11,873 bases of DNA from Candidatus Falkowiibacteriota bacterium (lineage in GTDB: Bacteria; Patescibacteriota; Patescibacteriia; Patescibacteriales; SZUA-104). The stretch covers positions 1-11,873 of the forward strand of contig QIIF01000043.1 of the NCBI GenBank assembly GCA_003231075.1, given 5' to 3'. Made by a program: the position numbers and the translations under genes. Below the pieces are notes generated by a model. That model searched no databases, was not told the DNA's origin, and worked only from the letters and a program-made list of their open reading frames with translations. Positions 10,587 to 11,873 of the stretch are shown piece after piece. How positions within the stretch are numbered: position 1 is the first letter of the stretch; each line of letters starts with the position of its first letter.

Positions 10587-11840
10587 ATGTTAAGCCCTAT
10601 TAAACAATCCATCCGCGCCTCAACATCCGCTCTTCTATCTAATAAAGTTAGAAGTTTTTTAACTATGCTCGGCATTATTATCGGCGTCGGGGCGGTTATC
10701 GTGATAATGTCCGTAGGAGCGGGAGCGCAAAGTTTGATTTTGGGGCAAATTAAAAATTTAGGAACTAATTTAATCGGAGTATTGCCGGGCAAAGCCGATG
10801 ATAACGGCCCCCCCGCGTCCGCCATGGGCATTGTTATCACCACTTTGACTTATGACGATATGCTGGCTTTGCGCGATAAAAAAAATGTGCCGCATATTGT
10901 GGACGCGGTCGGCTACACCAAGGGCGCCGGGACGGTAAGCTGGGGAGCTAATTCCTATGACACGAATTTGAGCGGCGCCACCGCCGGTTATTTGGATGTT
11001 GAAAACGCTGAAGTGGAGAAAGGAAGGTTTTTTACCGAAGAAGAAGAAAAAAATATGGCGCGAGTGGCGGTGTTGGGCAGTACGGTCAAGAAAGAATTGT
11101 TCGGCGATTCGGACGCGATAGGGCAAAAAATAAAAATAAAAAAACATGTGTTTGAAGTAATCGGAGTAATGGCGGAACGGGGGGTGGTGGCTTTTCAAGA
11201 TTATGATGATCAGGTTTTTTTGCCGATTAAAACTATGCAAAAATTAATTGCCGGCGTAAATTATCTTGGCATTATCAGGGCTAAAGTGGATAAAAAAGAG
11301 AATGTTGAGCAAACCATACGCGATGTGGAAGCAACATTGAGGGAGCGGCACAACATAACCGATTCCAGCGGCAAGAATGATGATTTTACCGTCCGCAGTT
11401 TGGCGGAAGCGTTAAATATGATTACTAAAATTACGGATGCTTTAAAATATTTTCTGGCGGCTATGGCGGCTTTATCGTTATTAGTCGGCGGTATCGGCAT
11501 TATGAATATAATGCTTGTCAGCGTTACGGAGCGGACGCGGGAAATCGGTTTGCGCAAAGCCGTAGGAGCGAATAATTTTGATATTATGAGCCAATTTTTA
11601 ATGGAAGCGGTTATCATTACTTTAATCGGCGGCGTTATCGGCATAATAGTCGGAGTAATTATTTCTTACGCTATCGCGGCGGCGGCAAATTTTTTCGGAT
11701 ATGATTGGGCTTTTATTATTTCGCCGATATCCGTTGTCTTGGCGGTATCCGTCGCCGGTATTATCGGGTTGATTTTTGGAATATATCCGGCGCGGAAAGC
11801 GAGCCGGCTTGAGCCGATGGAAGCATTGAGGTATGAATAA
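10587..11840 (+). CDS. MacB-like ABC transporter permease (FtsX/MacB family)
   Basis: 417 aa, a full-length type VII ABC permease without a fused ATPase. TM1 lies at about 22-44 (VRSFLTMLGIIIGVGAVIVIMSVG). A large extracytoplasmic MacB_PCD domain spans about 48-285 (NLIGVLPG, AVLGSTVKKELFG, VIGVM). TM2 is at about 288-312, then the conserved cytoplasmic coupling segment VTERTREIGLRKAVGA (313-328), TM3 at about 337-365, TM4 at about 379-400, and the family C-terminus YPARKASRLEPMEALRYE (400-417). Such permeases transmit motion from ATP hydrolysis to substrates outside the membrane rather than forming a classical channel. Its partners are the ATPase and adaptor just upstream. Substrate (peptide, lipid, antibiotic) cannot be told from sequence. 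The start follows the 14-nt repeat and has no Shine-Dalgarno motif. Confidence 0.93.
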   Translation: MLSPIKQSIRASTSALLSNKVRSFLTMLGIIIGVGAVIVIMSVGAGAQSLILGQIKNLGTNLIGVLPGKADDNGPPASAMGIVITTLTYDDMLALRDKKNVPHIVDAVGYTKGAGTVSWGANSYDTNLSGATAGYLDVENAEVEKGRFFTEEEEKNMARVAVLGSTVKKELFGDSDAIGQKIKIKKHVFEVIGVMAERGVVAFQDYDDQVFLPIKTMQKLIAGVNYLGIIRAKVDKKENVEQTIRDVEATLRERHNITDSSGKNDDFTVRSLAEALNMITKITDALKYFLAAMAALSLLVGGIGIMNIMLVSVTERTREIGLRKAVGANNFDIMSQFLMEAVIITLIGGVIGIIVGVIISYAIAAAANFFGYDWAFIISPISVVLAVSVAGIIGLIFGIYPARKASRLEPMEALRYE

Positions 11841-11873
11841 TTTTTGAATTTTATAATTTTATAATTTTTAAAT
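11841..11873. other. AT-rich tail with short repeat, end of window
   Basis: After the permease stop, ATAATTTT occurs twice in tandem (11853-11868) after a GAATTTT. The sequence ends too soon to tell whether a terminator or another gene follows. Confidence 0.4.

Noticed and set aside
10770..11240. Antisense open frame of 156 codons over the permease
   Set aside because: The product is His/Phe-rich with no motif and lies opposite the conserved MacB_PCD domain.
1..11873. tRNA, rRNA, riboswitch or insertion-sequence transposase
   Set aside because: No cloverleaf, rRNA core sequence, known aptamer motif or transposase frame could be seen on either strand.

Overview
The window looks like a chromosomal segment of an uncultivated Patescibacteria (Candidate Phyla Radiation) bacterium, most likely of the Parcubacteria group. 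The reasons are the AT-rich sequence, a very short TsaB, the division-cluster order mraZ-rsmH-ftsL-ftsI with lineage-typical protein variants, the complete lack of Shine-Dalgarno motifs, and the dense short repeats between genes. UGA is used as a stop (wHTH gene, rsmH), so this is the standard bacterial code and not the UGA=Gly code of Gracilibacteria. The placement is from memory of such genomes, not from a search.

Layout. 1-127 (minus): N-terminus of an unrecognised gene. 128-475: repeat-rich divergent spacer. 476-1135: winged-helix protein with a degenerate nucleotidyltransferase-like domain, interrupted in frame by repeat DNA. 1136-1394: repeats. 1395-1832: unknown charged protein. 1872-2246: short TsaB. 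2344-2378: terminator. 2403-2490: a consensus sigma70 promoter embedded in phased MraZ-type boxes. 2558-7004: mraZ, rsmH, ftsL and ftsI, i.e. the start of the division/cell-wall (dcw) cluster. 7120-7314: a murF stub cut off after its P-loop, where the dcw cluster ends. 7320-11840: receiver-only response regulator, MacA-like adaptor, ABC ATPase and MacB-like permease, a tripartite-type export module.

How the genes work together. MraZ probably represses its own promoter and sets expression of the division genes. RsmH methylates 16S rRNA, and FtsL and FtsI act at the septum. The adaptor, ATPase and permease should form one exporter, and the response regulator just upstream may control it. A good promoter lies directly before the murF stub and would now drive that export module.

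The most striking non-gene signal is a set of tandem arrays of many different 7-nt words that share the same period. At least six of them run up to a start codon, and two lie inside the rsmH reading frame. Three proteins (the wHTH protein, RsmH, the ABC ATPase) appear to have absorbed repeat elements in frame.
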